In this document: piece after piece, positions 42,995 to 52,621 of the stretch
Layout of the letters: each line of letters starts with the position of its first letter
How positions within the stretch are numbered: position 1 is the stretch's first letter
DNA from: Elioraea rosea
Lineage (GTDB): Bacteria; Pseudomonadota; Alphaproteobacteria; Acetobacterales; Acetobacteraceae
Assembly: GCF_007644105.1 (NCBI RefSeq)
Contig: NZ_VFAC01000004.1
Location: 1-64,000, forward strand
Reading direction: 5' to 3'
DNA: 64,000 nt
The notes under the pieces: generated by a model
Told to the model about the DNA's origin: nothing
The model's input: only the letters and a program-made list of their open reading frames with translations
Database searches by the model: none
Program-made: the position numbers and the translations under genes

Positions 42995-44497
42995 ATGGAT
43001 ACGCTTGCCGCGCTCGCAGGCGGATTCGCCACCGCACTGACGCCGACCCACCTTCTGTTCGCCTTCGTCGGCTGCTTTCTCGGTACGGCCGTGGGCGTCC
43101 TGCCAGGCATCGGCCCGGCGCTGACGGTCGCGCTGCTTCTGCCGATCACCTTCCAGGTGCCGGCGACCTCCGCCTTCATCCTGTTCGCTGGCGTGTACTA
43201 CGGCGCGATGTATGGCGGCTCGACCACCTCGATCCTCCTGAACACGCCGGGCGAGAGCGCGACCATCATCACCGCGCTCGAAGGCCACCGCATGGCGCGC
43301 GCGGGCCGGGCAGGGCCCGCGCTCGCGACCGCCGCGATCGGGAGCTTCGTCGCGGGAACGATCGCGACGCTGGCGCTCACCTTCGCAGCCCCCGTCGTCG
43401 TCGAGCTCGCGCTGAAGCTCGGGCCGGCTGAGTACTTCAGCCTGATGGTCGTCGCCTTCGTCGCGGTCTCCGCCGTGCTCGGCGCCTCCGCGCTGCGCGG
43501 GCTCGCCTGCCTGTTCCTCGGGCTTCTTCTCGGCATCGTCGGCGTCGACCTGCAGACGGGCCAGCCACGCTTCACCTTCGGCATGATCGAGTTCCTCGAC
43601 GGGATCGAGGTGACGATCGTCGCCGTCGGCCTGTTCGCGGTGGCAGAGACGCTGCATCTCGCCACACGCCGCAAGCACGGCGAGGACGAGATCCTGCCCG
43701 TGCAGGGCAGCTTGTGGCTCTCGAAGTCGGACTGGGCGCGATCCTGGAAGCCGTGGCTGCGCGGCGCCTGCATTGGCTTCCCCTTCGGCGCCATCCCGGC
43801 AGGCGGGTCGGAACTGCCGACGTTCCTCTCGTACTACATGGAGCGGAAGCTCTCGAAGAACCCGGGGGAGTTCGGCCACGGCGCGATCGAGGGCGTGGCG
43901 GGGCCGGAGGCGGCGAACAACGCATCGGCCGCGGGCGTGCTGATGCCGATGCTGACGCTCGGCCTGCCGACCTCGGTGACGGCGGCGATCATGCTGTCTG
44001 CCTTCCAGAGCTACGGCATCCAGCCCGGGCCGATGCTGTTCGTGACGCAGGGCGATCTCGTCTGGGGCCTGATCGCGAGCCTCTATGTCGGCAACGTGAT
44101 GCTGCTGATCCTGAACCTGCCGCTGGTCGGGCTCTGGGTGAAGATCCTGAAGATCCCGACGCCGCAGCTCTATGCCGGAATCCTCGTCTTCGCCACGATC
44201 GGATCCTACGGCGTGTCGAACTCGGTGATCGACCTGCTCGTGATGTACGGCGTCGGCATCGTCGGGCTGTTCATGAAGCGCTACGACTTCCCCGTGGCAC
44301 CGGCCGTCATCGGCATGATCCTCGGCCCGCTCGCCGAGCAGGCCTTCCGCCAGGCGCTGACGATCAGCCAGGGCGATGTCACGACCTTCATCACCCGCCC
44401 GATCAGCGCCTCCTTCCTCGTCGTCGCGCTGCTTCTCGCCTTCGGCCCGAAGCTGTGGTCGGCCTGGGTCGCCACGCAGCAACGCGCGCGCGCCTGA
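42995..44497 (+). CDS. tctA: Tripartite tricarboxylate transporter large permease TctA
   Basis: The 500-residue permease has about 12 helices. The conserved motif [20 protein letters not shown] sits near residues 34-55. It also has [20 protein letters not shown], the hallmark TctA sequence, and [20 protein letters not shown]. It couples solute import to an ion gradient with TctB and one of the TctC proteins. The ATG directly follows the tctB stop. No TctD/TctE two-component genes are adjacent. The substrate is probably a small carboxylate. Confidence 0.95.
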   Translation: MDTLAALAGGFATALTPTHLLFAFVGCFLGTAVGVLPGIGPALTVALLLPITFQVPATSAFILFAGVYYGAMYGGSTTSILLNTPGESATIITALEGHRMARAGRAGPALATAAIGSFVAGTIATLALTFAAPVVVELALKLGPAEYFSLMVVAFVAVSAVLGASALRGLACLFLGLLLGIVGVDLQTGQPRFTFGMIEFLDGIEVTIVAVGLFAVAETLHLATRRKHGEDEILPVQGSLWLSKSDWARSWKPWLRGACIGFPFGAIPAGGSELPTFLSYYMERKLSKNPGEFGHGAIEGVAGPEAANNASAAGVLMPMLTLGLPTSVTAAIMLSAFQSYGIQPGPMLFVTQGDLVWGLIASLYVGNVMLLILNLPLVGLWVKILKIPTPQLYAGILVFATIGSYGVSNSVIDLLVMYGVGIVGLFMKRYDFPVAPAVIGMILGPLAEQAFRQALTISQGDVTTFITRPISASFLVVALLLAFGPKLWSAWVATQQRARA

Positions 44498-44541
44498 GGC
44501 GCGCCAACCCGCCGCCATGATCGCGAGGTAGAGCGCGCGGC

Positions 44542-46215
44542 ATGATCATCCGCCGCCTCGTCTATCTCGCCCTCGCCCTTGCCCTCGCAGCCCTGCCGCT
44601 GTGGCTGCTGTGGCACGCCCTCGCAGCGGGTGGGTGGACGGCGTGGGAAGCGGTGCTCTGGGGCTCGCTCGCGGTGACGAGCCCGTGGGTCGGCAACATG
44701 GCGGCCTCCTCGCTCATCGGCGCGCTCGTGCTGTTCCTCTCCCGCGACACGCTTCGCGCCGTCTGGCCTAGCGTGGCGCGCGGACAGGTGGCGGCGCGCA
44801 CCGCGCTCCTTCTCTGCATCCGCAACGAGGACACCGACGCAGCGCTCGCACGCGTCGCGCCGCTTCTCGACGGTCTCGCCGGGGAGGGAGACCACTTCGC
44901 CCTGTTCATCCTGTCCGACACGCCGGACGGCGCACAGGCCGAGGCCGAGGCAGCTTCCGTCGAGCGGTTCCGCTCGGCACGGGCGGATGCCGCGCGCATC
45001 CAATACCGCAGGCGAAGCGAGAACACCGGCTTCAAGGCCGGCAACGTGATGGAGTTCGTGAAGCATCGCTCGGTCGGCTTCGAGGCGATGATCACGCTCG
45101 ACGCAGACAGCGTGATGACGGCCGAGACGGTGCTCGCCCTCGCTCGGCTGATCGCTTCGAATCCCGGCACGGCGCTGATCCAGACGCTGATCGTCGCGCG
45201 GCCCGCGCTGCTGCCGTTCCCGCGGCTGTTCCAGTTCGGCATGCGCCACGGCATGCGCGCCTACGCCGCAGGCATCGCCTGGTGGCAGGGGCCGGATGGT
45301 CCCTACTGGGGACACAACGCGATCATCCGCGTCGCGCCCTTCGCCGCACATGCCGAGCTGCCGAGGCTGCCGAACGGGGCCGCGATCCTGAGCCATGACC
45401 AGGTCGAGGCGGCGCTGCTGCGCGGCGCGGGGTTCGACGTGCGGCTCGATCCGCGCGAGTGCGGCAGCTACGAGGCGAACCCCCCGACGCTGCTGTCGTT
45501 CCTGCAGCGTGACATACGCTGGATGGCGGGGAACCTGCAGTACTTCTCGCTTTTGCGGCTGCCCCTGTTCACGCTGGTCGGGCGCGTGCAGCTCGTCTTC
45601 GCGATCATGCTGTTCGCCTGGGCGCCGCTCGGCGTTCTCGCGGCCCTCGCCGCGCTTGGCAACGCGCTGTCGTCAAACCCTGCTGCGGCGGTCGATCGGG
45701 GCTGGGCGCTCGCGGCGACGCTTGCCTACCTGCTCGCCTATTTCTCGCACAAGCTGCTCGGCGCGCTCGAGGTCGCGCTCAAGCCGGCGGAGCGCGCGCG
45801 CTGGGGCGGAGGTGCGGCACTCGCGCGCGGCGTTGCCGTCGAGTTCGTGCATGGCCTCGCCCTCGAGGCGATCCGCGCGGTGAACCAGACGGCGGGCATG
45901 GTGGCGATGGCGTTCGGGCGGCGCATCGGCTGGGCGCCGCAGGCGCGCGAGGACACCCGAGTGCGCTGGGGCGAGGCGGTGCGCGGCCTCTGGTGGCACA
46001 GCCTCGCCGGCCTCGCGGGGCTCGCTGGATTTGCCGCCGCGGGCCTCGTGCCGTTCCTCTGGGCGCTGCCTTTCCTCGGCGGCCTCGCGCTCGCCGTGCC
46101 GCTCTGCGTGTGGGCGTCGGATCCCGCGCGGGGTGAGGCGATGGTGCGTAGCGGCCTTGCCGCGATCCCGGAGGAGCGCGACCCCGCCTCGCCGTTTCCG
46201 CCCCTGGTGGGGTGA
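44542..46215 (+). CDS. opgH: Glucan biosynthesis glucosyltransferase OpgH (MdoH)
   Basis: The 557-residue membrane glycosyltransferase (GT2) has N-terminal helices, a cytoplasmic catalytic domain, and C-terminal helices. Catalytic motifs are MITLDADSVM (D-x-D), GGMRHGM-like GPDGPYWGHNAII, ILSHDQVEAALLR, and QRDIRWMAGN (Q-x-x-R-W). OpgH makes the beta-glucan backbone of osmoregulated periplasmic glucans. It is shorter than E. coli OpgH, lacking much of the N-terminal extension. No opgG partner is in the window. GAGGT lies upstream but weakly placed. Confidence 0.88.
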   Translation: MIIRRLVYLALALALAALPLWLLWHALAAGGWTAWEAVLWGSLAVTSPWVGNMAASSLIGALVLFLSRDTLRAVWPSVARGQVAARTALLLCIRNEDTDAALARVAPLLDGLAGEGDHFALFILSDTPDGAQAEAEAASVERFRSARADAARIQYRRRSENTGFKAGNVMEFVKHRSVGFEAMITLDADSVMTAETVLALARLIASNPGTALIQTLIVARPALLPFPRLFQFGMRHGMRAYAAGIAWWQGPDGPYWGHNAIIRVAPFAAHAELPRLPNGAAILSHDQVEAALLRGAGFDVRLDPRECGSYEANPPTLLSFLQRDIRWMAGNLQYFSLLRLPLFTLVGRVQLVFAIMLFAWAPLGVLAALAALGNALSSNPAAAVDRGWALAATLAYLLAYFSHKLLGALEVALKPAERARWGGGAALARGVAVEFVHGLALEAIRAVNQTAGMVAMAFGRRIGWAPQAREDTRVRWGEAVRGLWWHSLAGLAGLAGFAAAGLVPFLWALPFLGGLALAVPLCVWASDPARGEAMVRSGLAAIPEERDPASPFPPLVG

Positions 46216-46269
46216 AACCTTCTCCTCGCCGCCGGCGAAACGAGGGCGGGACCGTGGAGGAGACCGACG

Positions 46270-46737
46270 ATGCCCCAGCTTCACCGGCGTGAGCTTCACC
46301 GGCGTGCCGTGCTCGCCCTTCTGGCCGGCCTCGCGCTCGCGCGCGACGCGAAGGCCGAGCGGACCGTGTTTGCCGAGGATGGCGTGGCCGTGCGCGGCAC
46401 GGACGTGGTCGCCTATTTCAGGGAGGGTCGCCCCATCGCCGGGCGGCGTGAGTTCACCCATGCGTGGCGCGGCGCGACCTGGCGCTTCGCGAGTGCCGAG
46501 AACCGCGACGCCTTCGCGGCAGAGCCCGAGCGCTACGCGCCTGCCTATGGCGGATTCTGCGCCTGGGCGGTCGCGCAGGGCTACACAGCGCCCATCGACC
46601 CCCGGGCTTGGCGGATCGTCGAGGGGCGGCTCTACCTCAACTACAACGCCCAGGTGCAGCGCGACTGGGAGCGCGACATTCCCGGCAACGTCGCCAAGGC
46701 CGATACGAACTGGCCGAGGCTCGCCATTACACGTTGA
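46270..46737 (+). CDS. YHS domain-containing exported protein
   Basis: The 155-residue protein has an N-terminal leader (RAVLALLAGLALARDAKA) and a YHS-type domain with [20 protein letters not shown], then APAYGGFCAWAVAQGYTAP. YHS domains often bind metal, but the usual Cys of the motif is not in its normal place. The function is unknown. Near the start there is a perfect 15-base tandem duplication (46277-46306) encoding LHRRE/LHRRA. The gene's end overlaps the convergent ychF by 11 bases. Confidence 0.78.
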   Translation: MPQLHRRELHRRAVLALLAGLALARDAKAERTVFAEDGVAVRGTDVVAYFREGRPIAGRREFTHAWRGATWRFASAENRDAFAAEPERYAPAYGGFCAWAVAQGYTAPIDPRAWRIVEGRLYLNYNAQVQRDWERDIPGNVAKADTNWPRLAITR

Positions 46738-47821
46738 AGCGGAACAGCATCACGTCGCCATCGCGGACGACGTACTCCTTGCCCTCGACGCGCATCTTGC
46801 CGGCTTCCTTGGCGGGAACCTCGCCGCCGAGCGAGACGTAGTCGTCATAGGCGATCGTCTCTGCCGCGATGAAGCCGCGCTCGAAATCGCCGTGGATCAC
46901 ACCTGCCGCCTGCGGCGCCTTGGTGCCCTTCACGATGGTCCAGGCCCGCGCCTCCTTCGGGCCGACGGTGAAGTAGGTGATGAGCCCAAGCAGCCCGTAG
47001 CCGGCGCGGATCACCCGGTCGAGCCCGCTGTCGGAGAGACCCAGCCCCGCGAGGAACTCCGCCTTGTCGGCCTCGGCGAGCTGGCTGATCTCCGCCTCGA
47101 TCGCCGCGGAGACGACGACATGCGCCGCGCCCTTCTCCTTCGCCATCGCGGCCACGCGCTCGCTCAGCGCGTTGCCGCTCGCGGCCGACGCCTCCTCGAC
47201 ATTGCACACGTAGAGAACGGGCTTGGTCGTCATCAGCCCGAGCGCGCGAGCCGTCGCCTCCTGGCCAGGCGCGACCGCGGTACGCGCGGGCCTTCCGGCG
47301 GCAAGCGTGGCGATCATCGGCTCGATCACCGCCACCTGCGCCACGCTTTCCTTGTCCGCTCCGCGCGCCTTCTTCTGGAGCTGCGGCAGGCGCTTCTCGA
47401 GGCTCTCAAGGTCGGCGAGCATCAGCTCGGTCTCGACCGTGTCGGCATCGCGGATCGGGTCGATCGAGCCGTCCACATGCGTCACGTCGCTGTCCTCGAA
47501 GCAGCGCAGCACATGCACGATGGCATCGACCTCGCGGATGTTGGCGAGGAACTGGTTGCCGAGCCCCTCGCCCTTCGAGGCGCCGCGCACGAGGCCCGCG
47601 ATGTCGACGAACTCGAGGCTGGTGGGGACGACCTTCGCGCTCTTGCCGATCTTCGCGAGCGTCTCGAGGCGCGGATCGGGCACGGCCACGCGGCCCACGT
47701 TCGGCTCGATCGTGCAGAACGGGTAGTTCGCGGCCTGCGCCGCGACGGTGGCGGTGAGCGCGTTGAAGAGCGTCGACTTGCCGACATTCGGCAGGCCGAC
47801 GATGCCGCAATTGAAACCCAT
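46727..47821 (-). CDS. ychF: Redox-regulated ATPase YchF
   Basis: The 364-residue Obg-family protein hydrolyses ATP rather than GTP. The P-loop is GIVGLPNVGKSTLFNALT, followed by VDIAGLVRGASKGEGLGN, and the usual NKxD is replaced by NVEE as in the family. The C-terminal TGS-like domain has FTVGPKEARAWTIVKGTKAP, then GVIHGDFERGFI and the conserved ending EYVVRDGDVMLFRFNV. YchF acts in ribosome function and stress. It sits upstream of and converges with the YHS gene, and is adjacent to pth, a common alphaproteobacterial order. Confidence 0.96.
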   Translation of the reverse strand: MGFNCGIVGLPNVGKSTLFNALTATVAAQAANYPFCTIEPNVGRVAVPDPRLETLAKIGKSAKVVPTSLEFVDIAGLVRGASKGEGLGNQFLANIREVDAIVHVLRCFEDSDVTHVDGSIDPIRDADTVETELMLADLESLEKRLPQLQKKARGADKESVAQVAVIEPMIATLAAGRPARTAVAPGQEATARALGLMTTKPVLYVCNVEEASAASGNALSERVAAMAKEKGAAHVVVSAAIEAEISQLAEADKAEFLAGLGLSDSGLDRVIRAGYGLLGLITYFTVGPKEARAWTIVKGTKAPQAAGVIHGDFERGFIAAETIAYDDYVSLGGEVPAKEAGKMRVEGKEYVVRDGDVMLFRFNV

Positions 47822-47831
47822 GTCGGTCCCT

Positions 47832-48410
47832 CTACGAGGCAGGCTGGGTGAGGAGCGCCACCCGCGTCATGAAATCCTCCGCACGCCCCTCCGCGAGAAG
47901 CGGCGCGGCCTCGGCCACCGCGTCGAGCAGCCGCTCGAGCCACTCCCGGTCGCCGGAAGCGAAGTTGCCGAGGACGTGCCCGTGCACCCGCTCCTTCTGC
48001 CCCGGATGGCCGATGCCGAGGCGGACGCGCCAGTAGTCCTGGCTGCCGAGCTGGCGGTCCATCGAGCGGAGGCCGTTGTGCCCGGCCGCGCCGCCGCCCT
48101 TCTTCACCCGCACCTTGCCGGGCGCGAGGTCGAGCTCGTCATGGAACGCGGTGATGGCCTCGGGCTTCAGCTTGTAGAAGAAGGCCGCCGGCTGCACCGA
48201 CGTGCCGCTCTCGTTCATGAAGGTCTCGGGCTTGAGCGCGAGGATCTTCTGCCCCGCTATCGTGCCCTCGCAGAACTGGCCGCGGAAGCGCGCGCGCCAG
48301 GGCGAGAAACGGTGCCGCGCGGCGATCGCCTCGAGCGCCATGAAGCCGATATTGTGCCGGTTCCGGGCGTATTCCGGCCCAGGATTGCCGAGCCCGACCC
48401 AGAGCCGCAT
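47832..48410 (-). CDS. pth: Peptidyl-tRNA hydrolase
   Basis: The 192-residue enzyme releases tRNA from peptidyl-tRNA that drops off ribosomes. Motifs are GLGNPGPEYARNRHNIGFM (with the catalytic His), KPETFMNESG, and FHDELDLAPG. The sequence GGGAAGHNGLRSM and RLGIGHPG are typical. A GTG one codon upstream is possible. It follows rplY on the same strand, with the ychF gene 10 bases downstream; the order rplY-pth-ychF is a conserved translation-related block. Confidence 0.96.
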   Translation of the reverse strand: MRLWVGLGNPGPEYARNRHNIGFMALEAIAARHRFSPWRARFRGQFCEGTIAGQKILALKPETFMNESGTSVQPAAFFYKLKPEAITAFHDELDLAPGKVRVKKGGGAAGHNGLRSMDRQLGSQDYWRVRLGIGHPGQKERVHGHVLGNFASGDREWLERLLDAVAEAAPLLAEGRAEDFMTRVALLTQPAS

Positions 48411-48468
48411 CACGCCCCCGCGGCATGCGCCGCCCCCCGGGTCACGGGGAGCGGCGGATGCTCATGCA

Positions 48469-49125
48469 CTACTTCTTGGCGGCGGGCTTGGCGGCGGCAG
48501 GCGGAGCCGCGGCCGCAGCGGCGGCCGGCGCAGCCTCGGCGGCCGGGGCCTCGGCCATCTTGGTCGGCGCGGCGATCGTCGCGATCGTGAAGTCACGATC
48601 GGTGATCACCGGGCGGACGCCTTCCGGCGCCTTCACCGCGCTCCAGTGGATCGAATCGCCGATGTTGAGGCCGGTGAGGTCGATCTCGAACTTCTCGGGC
48701 ACCGTCTCGGGCGTGCAGTACACCTCGACCTCGTGGCGGACGACGTTCAGCACGCCGCCGGCCTTCAGGCCAGGCGAGGCCGTGTCGTTGAGGAACACCA
48801 CCTCGACGCCGACGCGGATTTCCTGACCCGCCGCAAGGCGCTGGAAATCGACATGCTCCGGCCGGTCTGTCACCGGGTGGAACTGCACGTCGCGGAGCAG
48901 GGCACGCTCGGTAACTTCGCCGACCTTCACGTCGTAGAGGCGGGACCGCCAGCCGGCCTTGTGCAGCTCACGCATCACCATGCGGGGATCGAGCGCCACC
49001 AGGCGCGGGGTCTGCTTCGCCCCGTAGATCACCGCGGGGACATGCCCCTCACGCCGTGTCGCACGCGCCGCCCCCTTACCGGCCCGCTCGCGCGCCACGG
49101 CCTCGATCGTCACGACCTCGACCAT
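48469..49125 (-). CDS. rplY: 50S ribosomal protein L25/general stress protein Ctc
   Basis: The 218-residue protein is the long L25 (TL5/Ctc) form that binds 5S rRNA. The N-terminal L25 domain has TRREGHVPAVIYGAKQTPRLVALDP. The C-terminal TL5 domain follows LYDVKVGEVTERALLRDVQF with LTGLNIGDSIHWSAVKAPEG. The tail is an Ala/Pro/Lys-rich extension. Two adjacent ATGs occur; the second (49125) is better spaced from the AAGGAG site. A hairpin in the leader may regulate it. Confidence 0.95.
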   Translation of the reverse strand: MVEVVTIEAVARERAGKGAARATRREGHVPAVIYGAKQTPRLVALDPRMVMRELHKAGWRSRLYDVKVGEVTERALLRDVQFHPVTDRPEHVDFQRLAAGQEIRVGVEVVFLNDTASPGLKAGGVLNVVRHEVEVYCTPETVPEKFEIDLTGLNIGDSIHWSAVKAPEGVRPVITDRDFTIATIAAPTKMAEAPAAEAAPAAAAAAAPPAAAKPAAKK

Positions 49126-49149
49126 CATAGGCTCCTTCGCGAAAGAGAA

Positions 49150-49175
49150 GCGCCGGCCTCCAGGGGTGCCGGCGC
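49150..49175 (-). terminator. Hairpin in the rplY leader (terminator or leader structure)
   Basis: An eight-base-pair G/C stem (49150-49157 pairing with 49168-49175) closes a ten-base loop, about 25 bases upstream of rplY and about 45 bases after the phosphatase stop. It is followed on the minus strand by a pyrimidine-rich CTTCTCTTTC. It may end the upstream GST/phosphatase transcript or act as a leader structure for rplY. The two roles are not separable from sequence. Confidence 0.4.
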
Positions 49176-49219
49176 GGGGCGGTGCATAAGGGAAACGGCC
49201 AGGAAAGACAAGGCTGCCC

Positions 49220-49786
49220 TCAGTCGGGGCTGACCACCGTCATCGTCCAGGCGGCCACACCATTGGCTGGCGGCTCGACGAAGAGCGGCGTGGCATTGGG
49301 TGTCCGCACATTGGCCGGCAGGCCGATGACCGAGCGGATGGCGCGCCAGAACGCGCCGTGGCCGATGAGCAGCACGGCCGGGGGCTCGGCGAGGGCCCGG
49401 TTCACCGCCCCCACCGCGCGGGTGCGCAGCGCACCGAAGGGCTCGCCGCCCGGCGGCGTGAAGCGCTCCTCGATCCATTCCGCGAACCACTCGGCCATGG
49501 GCTGGCCCTCGTGACTGCCGAACGCGCTCTCGCGCAGGTCTTCATCCATTGCGATGGGCAGGCCGAGCTCGGCCGCGACGATCTCCGCCGTATGCCGGGC
49601 CCGGCCCAGGGGCGAGTGGATGATGGTCGAGATGCCGCGCCCCTTCAGCGCCTTCGCAGCCGCCTCGGCCTGGGAGATGCCCCGCGCGTTCAGGGGAATG
49701 TCGACGTTGCCCTGGCTGAGCATCCGGGCGTTCCAGTCGGTCTCGCCGTGGCGAAGGAACCAGAAGGCGACAGGGGTGAGCGCCAT
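49220..49786 (-). CDS. Histidine phosphatase family protein (phosphoglycerate mutase-like)
   Basis: The 188-residue protein has the catalytic RHG motif in FLRHGETDWNARMLSQGNVD. IIHSPLGRARHTAEIVAAEL supplies the second arginine area. The second His is in LLIGHGAFWRAI. It resembles the cofactor-dependent mutase/phosphatase branch (CobC, GpmB-like). The substrate is unknown. Its ATG overlaps the stop of the GST gene by one base (TGATG). Confidence 0.87.
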   Translation of the reverse strand: MALTPVAFWFLRHGETDWNARMLSQGNVDIPLNARGISQAEAAAKALKGRGISTIIHSPLGRARHTAEIVAAELGLPIAMDEDLRESAFGSHEGQPMAEWFAEWIEERFTPPGGEPFGALRTRAVGAVNRALAEPPAVLLIGHGAFWRAIRSVIGLPANVRTPNATPLFVEPPANGVAAWTMTVVSPD

Positions 49787-50418
49787 CAGGCAAGGCCCTC
49801 CTCGGCGAGGATGGGGGCAACCGCAGGGCGCGCCGCGATGCGCGCGCGATGCGCCGCGAGGTTCGGCCAGCGGCCATCGGCGAGACCCAGCCGCGCGGCG
49901 ATGGTGGTGTTGAAGAAGAGCATGAGGTCCGCTGCCGTCGGCCTGTCGCCGAGCAGCGTCTCGCGCCCCTCCAGCGCCGCCTCGGCGATGTCGAGCGCGC
50001 TCATGGCGCGCGCTGTCGCCGCCTCGGCCAGCGCGGCCTCCGCGCTCTCGCCGCCGTCGGTGAAGCGGCCGGGCATGAAGCGTGGCTGCCAGGCCGTCAC
50101 GATGGTGCAGACGCCCCAGGACAGCCACTCGACCGTCCGTGCCATGGCGAGCGGATCGGCCGGCACGAGCCCCGAATCCGGGGCGGAGAGGCCGACGTGC
50201 AGCGCGATGGCGATGTTCTCGGTCAGCACGCTGCCGTCCTCGAGCGCGAGGGCCGGAACCTGGCCCTTGGGGTTCACCGCGAGATACGCGGGCTTGCGGT
50301 GCTCGCCCGCGCCAAGCGAGAGGAAGCGCGTCTCGTGGTCGATCCTCGCCTCGGCCAGCATGAGCCGCGCCACGGTTCCCGTGGTGCGCATGCTGGTCCA
50401 GAGGACGGGGCGCGGCAT
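49786..50418 (-). CDS. Glutathione S-transferase family protein
   Basis: The 210-residue GST has MLAEARIDHETRFLSLGAGEH in its N-terminal thioredoxin-like half. The cis-Pro segment is NPKGQVPALALEDGSVLTEN, followed by IAIALHVGLSAPDSGLVP. The C-terminal helical domain has the typical GDRPTAADLMLFFN. A substrate is not assignable. It overlaps the next GST by one base and the phosphatase by one base, so the three are a translated unit. Confidence 0.87.
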   Translation of the reverse strand: MPRPVLWTSMRTTGTVARLMLAEARIDHETRFLSLGAGEHRKPAYLAVNPKGQVPALALEDGSVLTENIAIALHVGLSAPDSGLVPADPLAMARTVEWLSWGVCTIVTAWQPRFMPGRFTDGGESAEAALAEAATARAMSALDIAEAALEGRETLLGDRPTAADLMLFFNTTIAARLGLADGRWPNLAAHRARIAARPAVAPILAEEGLA

Positions 50419-51041
50419 CAGGCAAGCCCCTCCGCAGCGAGCGCCTTCTTCGTGCCCTCGCGGGCGGCCACCCGGTCATGCAGCCGCTTGAGGTTCGGGA
50501 AGTCGGCCAGTTCCTTGCCCGAGCGGGGAACCCAGCGCGCCATCACGAAGAGATAGTTGTCGACCACCGAGTGGCCGGACCTCAGCGCCGTGTCGCGGCC
50601 GGAGAGCATCTCCTCGGCGATCTTGAGGTACTTCACCGTGTCCTCCTTCGCCTTCTCGGCCGCCGCCGGTGCATGCGCGGGGTCGCCCACGAAGCGCTCG
50701 GCGCGAAGGATGCGGGTGAAGCCGCCATTGTGCAGGCTGCCGGAGATGAAGTTCATCCACTCGAGCGCGCGAGCCTGCTCCTCCGTATCGACGGGCAGCA
50801 GCCCGGCGCCGGGGCTCGTGCGCGCAACCCAGAACAGCAGCGCGGGGCATTCGGTGAGCACCGAGCCGTCGTCGCGCACGATCGCGGGAACCTTGCTCTT
50901 GGGGTTGATCTTCAGGAACTCGGGCTTGAACTGCTCGCCCTCCTTGAGGTTCACGCGCACTGCCTCGAAGGGCCGGCCGCTCTCGTAGAGGGAGATATGC
51001 ACCGCCTGGCTGCAGGCGCCCGGGCTGTAGAAGAGCTTCAT
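50418..51041 (-). CDS. Glutathione S-transferase family protein (GstA-like)
   Basis: The 207-residue protein opens MKLFYSPGACSQAVHISLYE, which closely follows the beta-class GstA N-terminus with its catalytic Cys (PGACS). The cis-Pro segment is INPKSKVPAIV, followed by DGSVLTECPALLFW. The C-terminal domain contains GHSVVDNYLFVMARW. Beta-class GSTs bind glutathione in a mixed disulfide. The ATG at 51041 is fixed by the GstA start. It is the first of the GST-GST-phosphatase set. Confidence 0.9.
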   Translation of the reverse strand: MKLFYSPGACSQAVHISLYESGRPFEAVRVNLKEGEQFKPEFLKINPKSKVPAIVRDDGSVLTECPALLFWVARTSPGAGLLPVDTEEQARALEWMNFISGSLHNGGFTRILRAERFVGDPAHAPAAAEKAKEDTVKYLKIAEEMLSGRDTALRSGHSVVDNYLFVMARWVPRSGKELADFPNLKRLHDRVAAREGTKKALAAEGLA

Positions 51042-51133
51042 CGTTTCTTGGACCTTTGCCGGTGGGACGGAAATAGGATCGAAACCGCGGCGCACGATGG
51101 AGAGGGAGTGTCGGCCACGCAAGAGGAGAGACA

Positions 51134-51673
51134 ATGACCGAAACCGCCGAAAGCCTCGTCCTGTTCTGGCGCGAGGCGGGGCCGGAGCGTTGGTTCGCGC
51201 GCGACGACGCGTTCGATGCCCTGTTCCGCTACCGCTTCATGGCGCTTCACCTCGAGGCGGCGGCACGGCAGCACGACGACTGGAGCGGGACGGCGGAGGG
51301 CGCGCTCGCGCTTCTCCTGCTGCTCGACCAGTTCCCGCGCAACTGCTTCCGCGGCACCGGCCACATGTACGCGACCGACCCGCTGGCGCGCATGTTCGCC
51401 GACCGCGCGATCGCGGCAGGACATGACCAGGCGACCGGGCCCGAGCTTCGCCTCTTCTTCTACCTTCCATACTGCCACGCGGAGGACATGGCCGCGCAGG
51501 AGCGGGCGGTCGCGCTCATCACCCCGCTCGGAGAGGAACCGGCTGGCCACGCGCGCGGGCACCGCGACATCATCCGCCGCTTCGGCCGCTTCCCGCACCG
51601 CAACCCGATGCTCGGGCGCGAGACGACGGCAGAAGAGCAGGCGTTCCTCGATGCGGGCGGGTTCAGGGGGTGA
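51134..51673 (+). CDS. DUF924 family protein
   Basis: The 179-residue protein belongs to the DUF924 (YPL067-like) family. Characteristic segments are LVLFWREAGPERWFARDDAFD, LALLLLLDQFPRNCFRGTGHMY, and RLFFYLPYCHAEDMAAQE. The family has an all-helical fold and no known enzyme activity. It lies in the gap between the GST set (divergent) and prs (convergent). The start is supported by GAGGAGAGACA upstream. No further functional clue is available. Confidence 0.85.
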   Translation: MTETAESLVLFWREAGPERWFARDDAFDALFRYRFMALHLEAAARQHDDWSGTAEGALALLLLLDQFPRNCFRGTGHMYATDPLARMFADRAIAAGHDQATGPELRLFFYLPYCHAEDMAAQERAVALITPLGEEPAGHARGHRDIIRRFGRFPHRNPMLGRETTAEEQAFLDAGGFRG

Positions 51674-51688
51674 GAGGCGTGGCGGCGG

Positions 51689-52621
51689 TCAGCAGAAAAG
51701 GCTGCTGACCGAGCTCTCCTCGCTGATGCGGCGGATCGCCTCGGCGAGAAGCGGGGCGATCGTCACCTGTCGGATGTTGTGGCTAACACGTACGGCTTCG
51801 GTGGCGAGGATGCTGTCGGTCGTCGTCATCATGCCGATCGGGCTCGCCGCCACGCGTGCCACCGCGCCGCCGGAGAACACCCCGTGCGTGACGTAGGCGG
51901 AGACGCCGGTGGCGCCGTTCTTCATCAGTGCCTCGGCGGCGTTGCAGAGCGTGCCGGCCGAATCGACGATGTCGTCGACGAGGATGCAGTGCCGGCCGTC
52001 CACCTCGCCGATGACGTTCATCACTTCCGAGATGCCCGCGCGCTCGCGCCGCTTGTCGATGATCGCGAGGTCGCAGTTCAGCCGGGTGGCGATCTGCCGC
52101 GCGCGGACGACGCCGCCGACGTCGGGCGAGACGACGATCAGGTCCTGGCCCTTGTAGCGGTCACGGATGTCGCCGGCGAACATCGGCGCGGCGAAGAGGT
52201 TGTCGACGGGGATGTCGAAGAAGCCCTGGATCTGCCCTGCGTGGAGATCCATCGTCAGCACCCTGTCGGCCCCCGCCTCGGTGATCAGGTTCGCCACGAG
52301 CTTGGCCGAGATCGGCGTGCGGGGCCCCGATTTCCGGTCCTGCCGCGCATAGCCGAAATAGGGGATCACCGCCGTGGCGCGTCGCGCCGAGCCGCGGCGC
52401 AGCGCATCGAGGGTGATCAGCAACTCCATCAGATTGTCGTTCGCCGGATAGGAGGTGGACTGCACGACGAACACGTCCTCGCCGCGCACGTTCTCGTGGA
52501 TCTCGACGAACACCTCCATGTCGGCGAAGCGGCGGACGGAGGCCTTGGTGAGCGGCAGGTTGAGCGCGGTCGCGACCGCCTCGGCGAGCGGGCGGTTCGA
52601 GTTGCAGGCGACGATCTTCAT
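51689..52621 (-). CDS. prs: Ribose-phosphate pyrophosphokinase
   Basis: The 310-residue enzyme makes PRPP from ribose 5-phosphate and ATP. Motifs include the ATP region [19 protein letters not shown], the metal His in [13 protein letters not shown], and the PRPP-binding loop [17 protein letters not shown]. The C-terminal part has the typical [17 protein letters not shown]. The start [12 protein letters not shown] was chosen from family length; an in-frame extension upstream gives no matching sequence. The tandem palindromic repeats lie upstream of its start. Confidence 0.96.
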   Translation of the reverse strand: MKIVACNSNRPLAEAVATALNLPLTKASVRRFADMEVFVEIHENVRGEDVFVVQSTSYPANDNLMELLITLDALRRGSARRATAVIPYFGYARQDRKSGPRTPISAKLVANLITEAGADRVLTMDLHAGQIQGFFDIPVDNLFAAPMFAGDIRDRYKGQDLIVVSPDVGGVVRARQIATRLNCDLAIIDKRRERAGISEVMNVIGEVDGRHCILVDDIVDSAGTLCNAAEALMKNGATGVSAYVTHGVFSGGAVARVAASPIGMMTTTDSILATEAVRVSHNIRQVTIAPLLAEAIRRISEESSVSSLFC

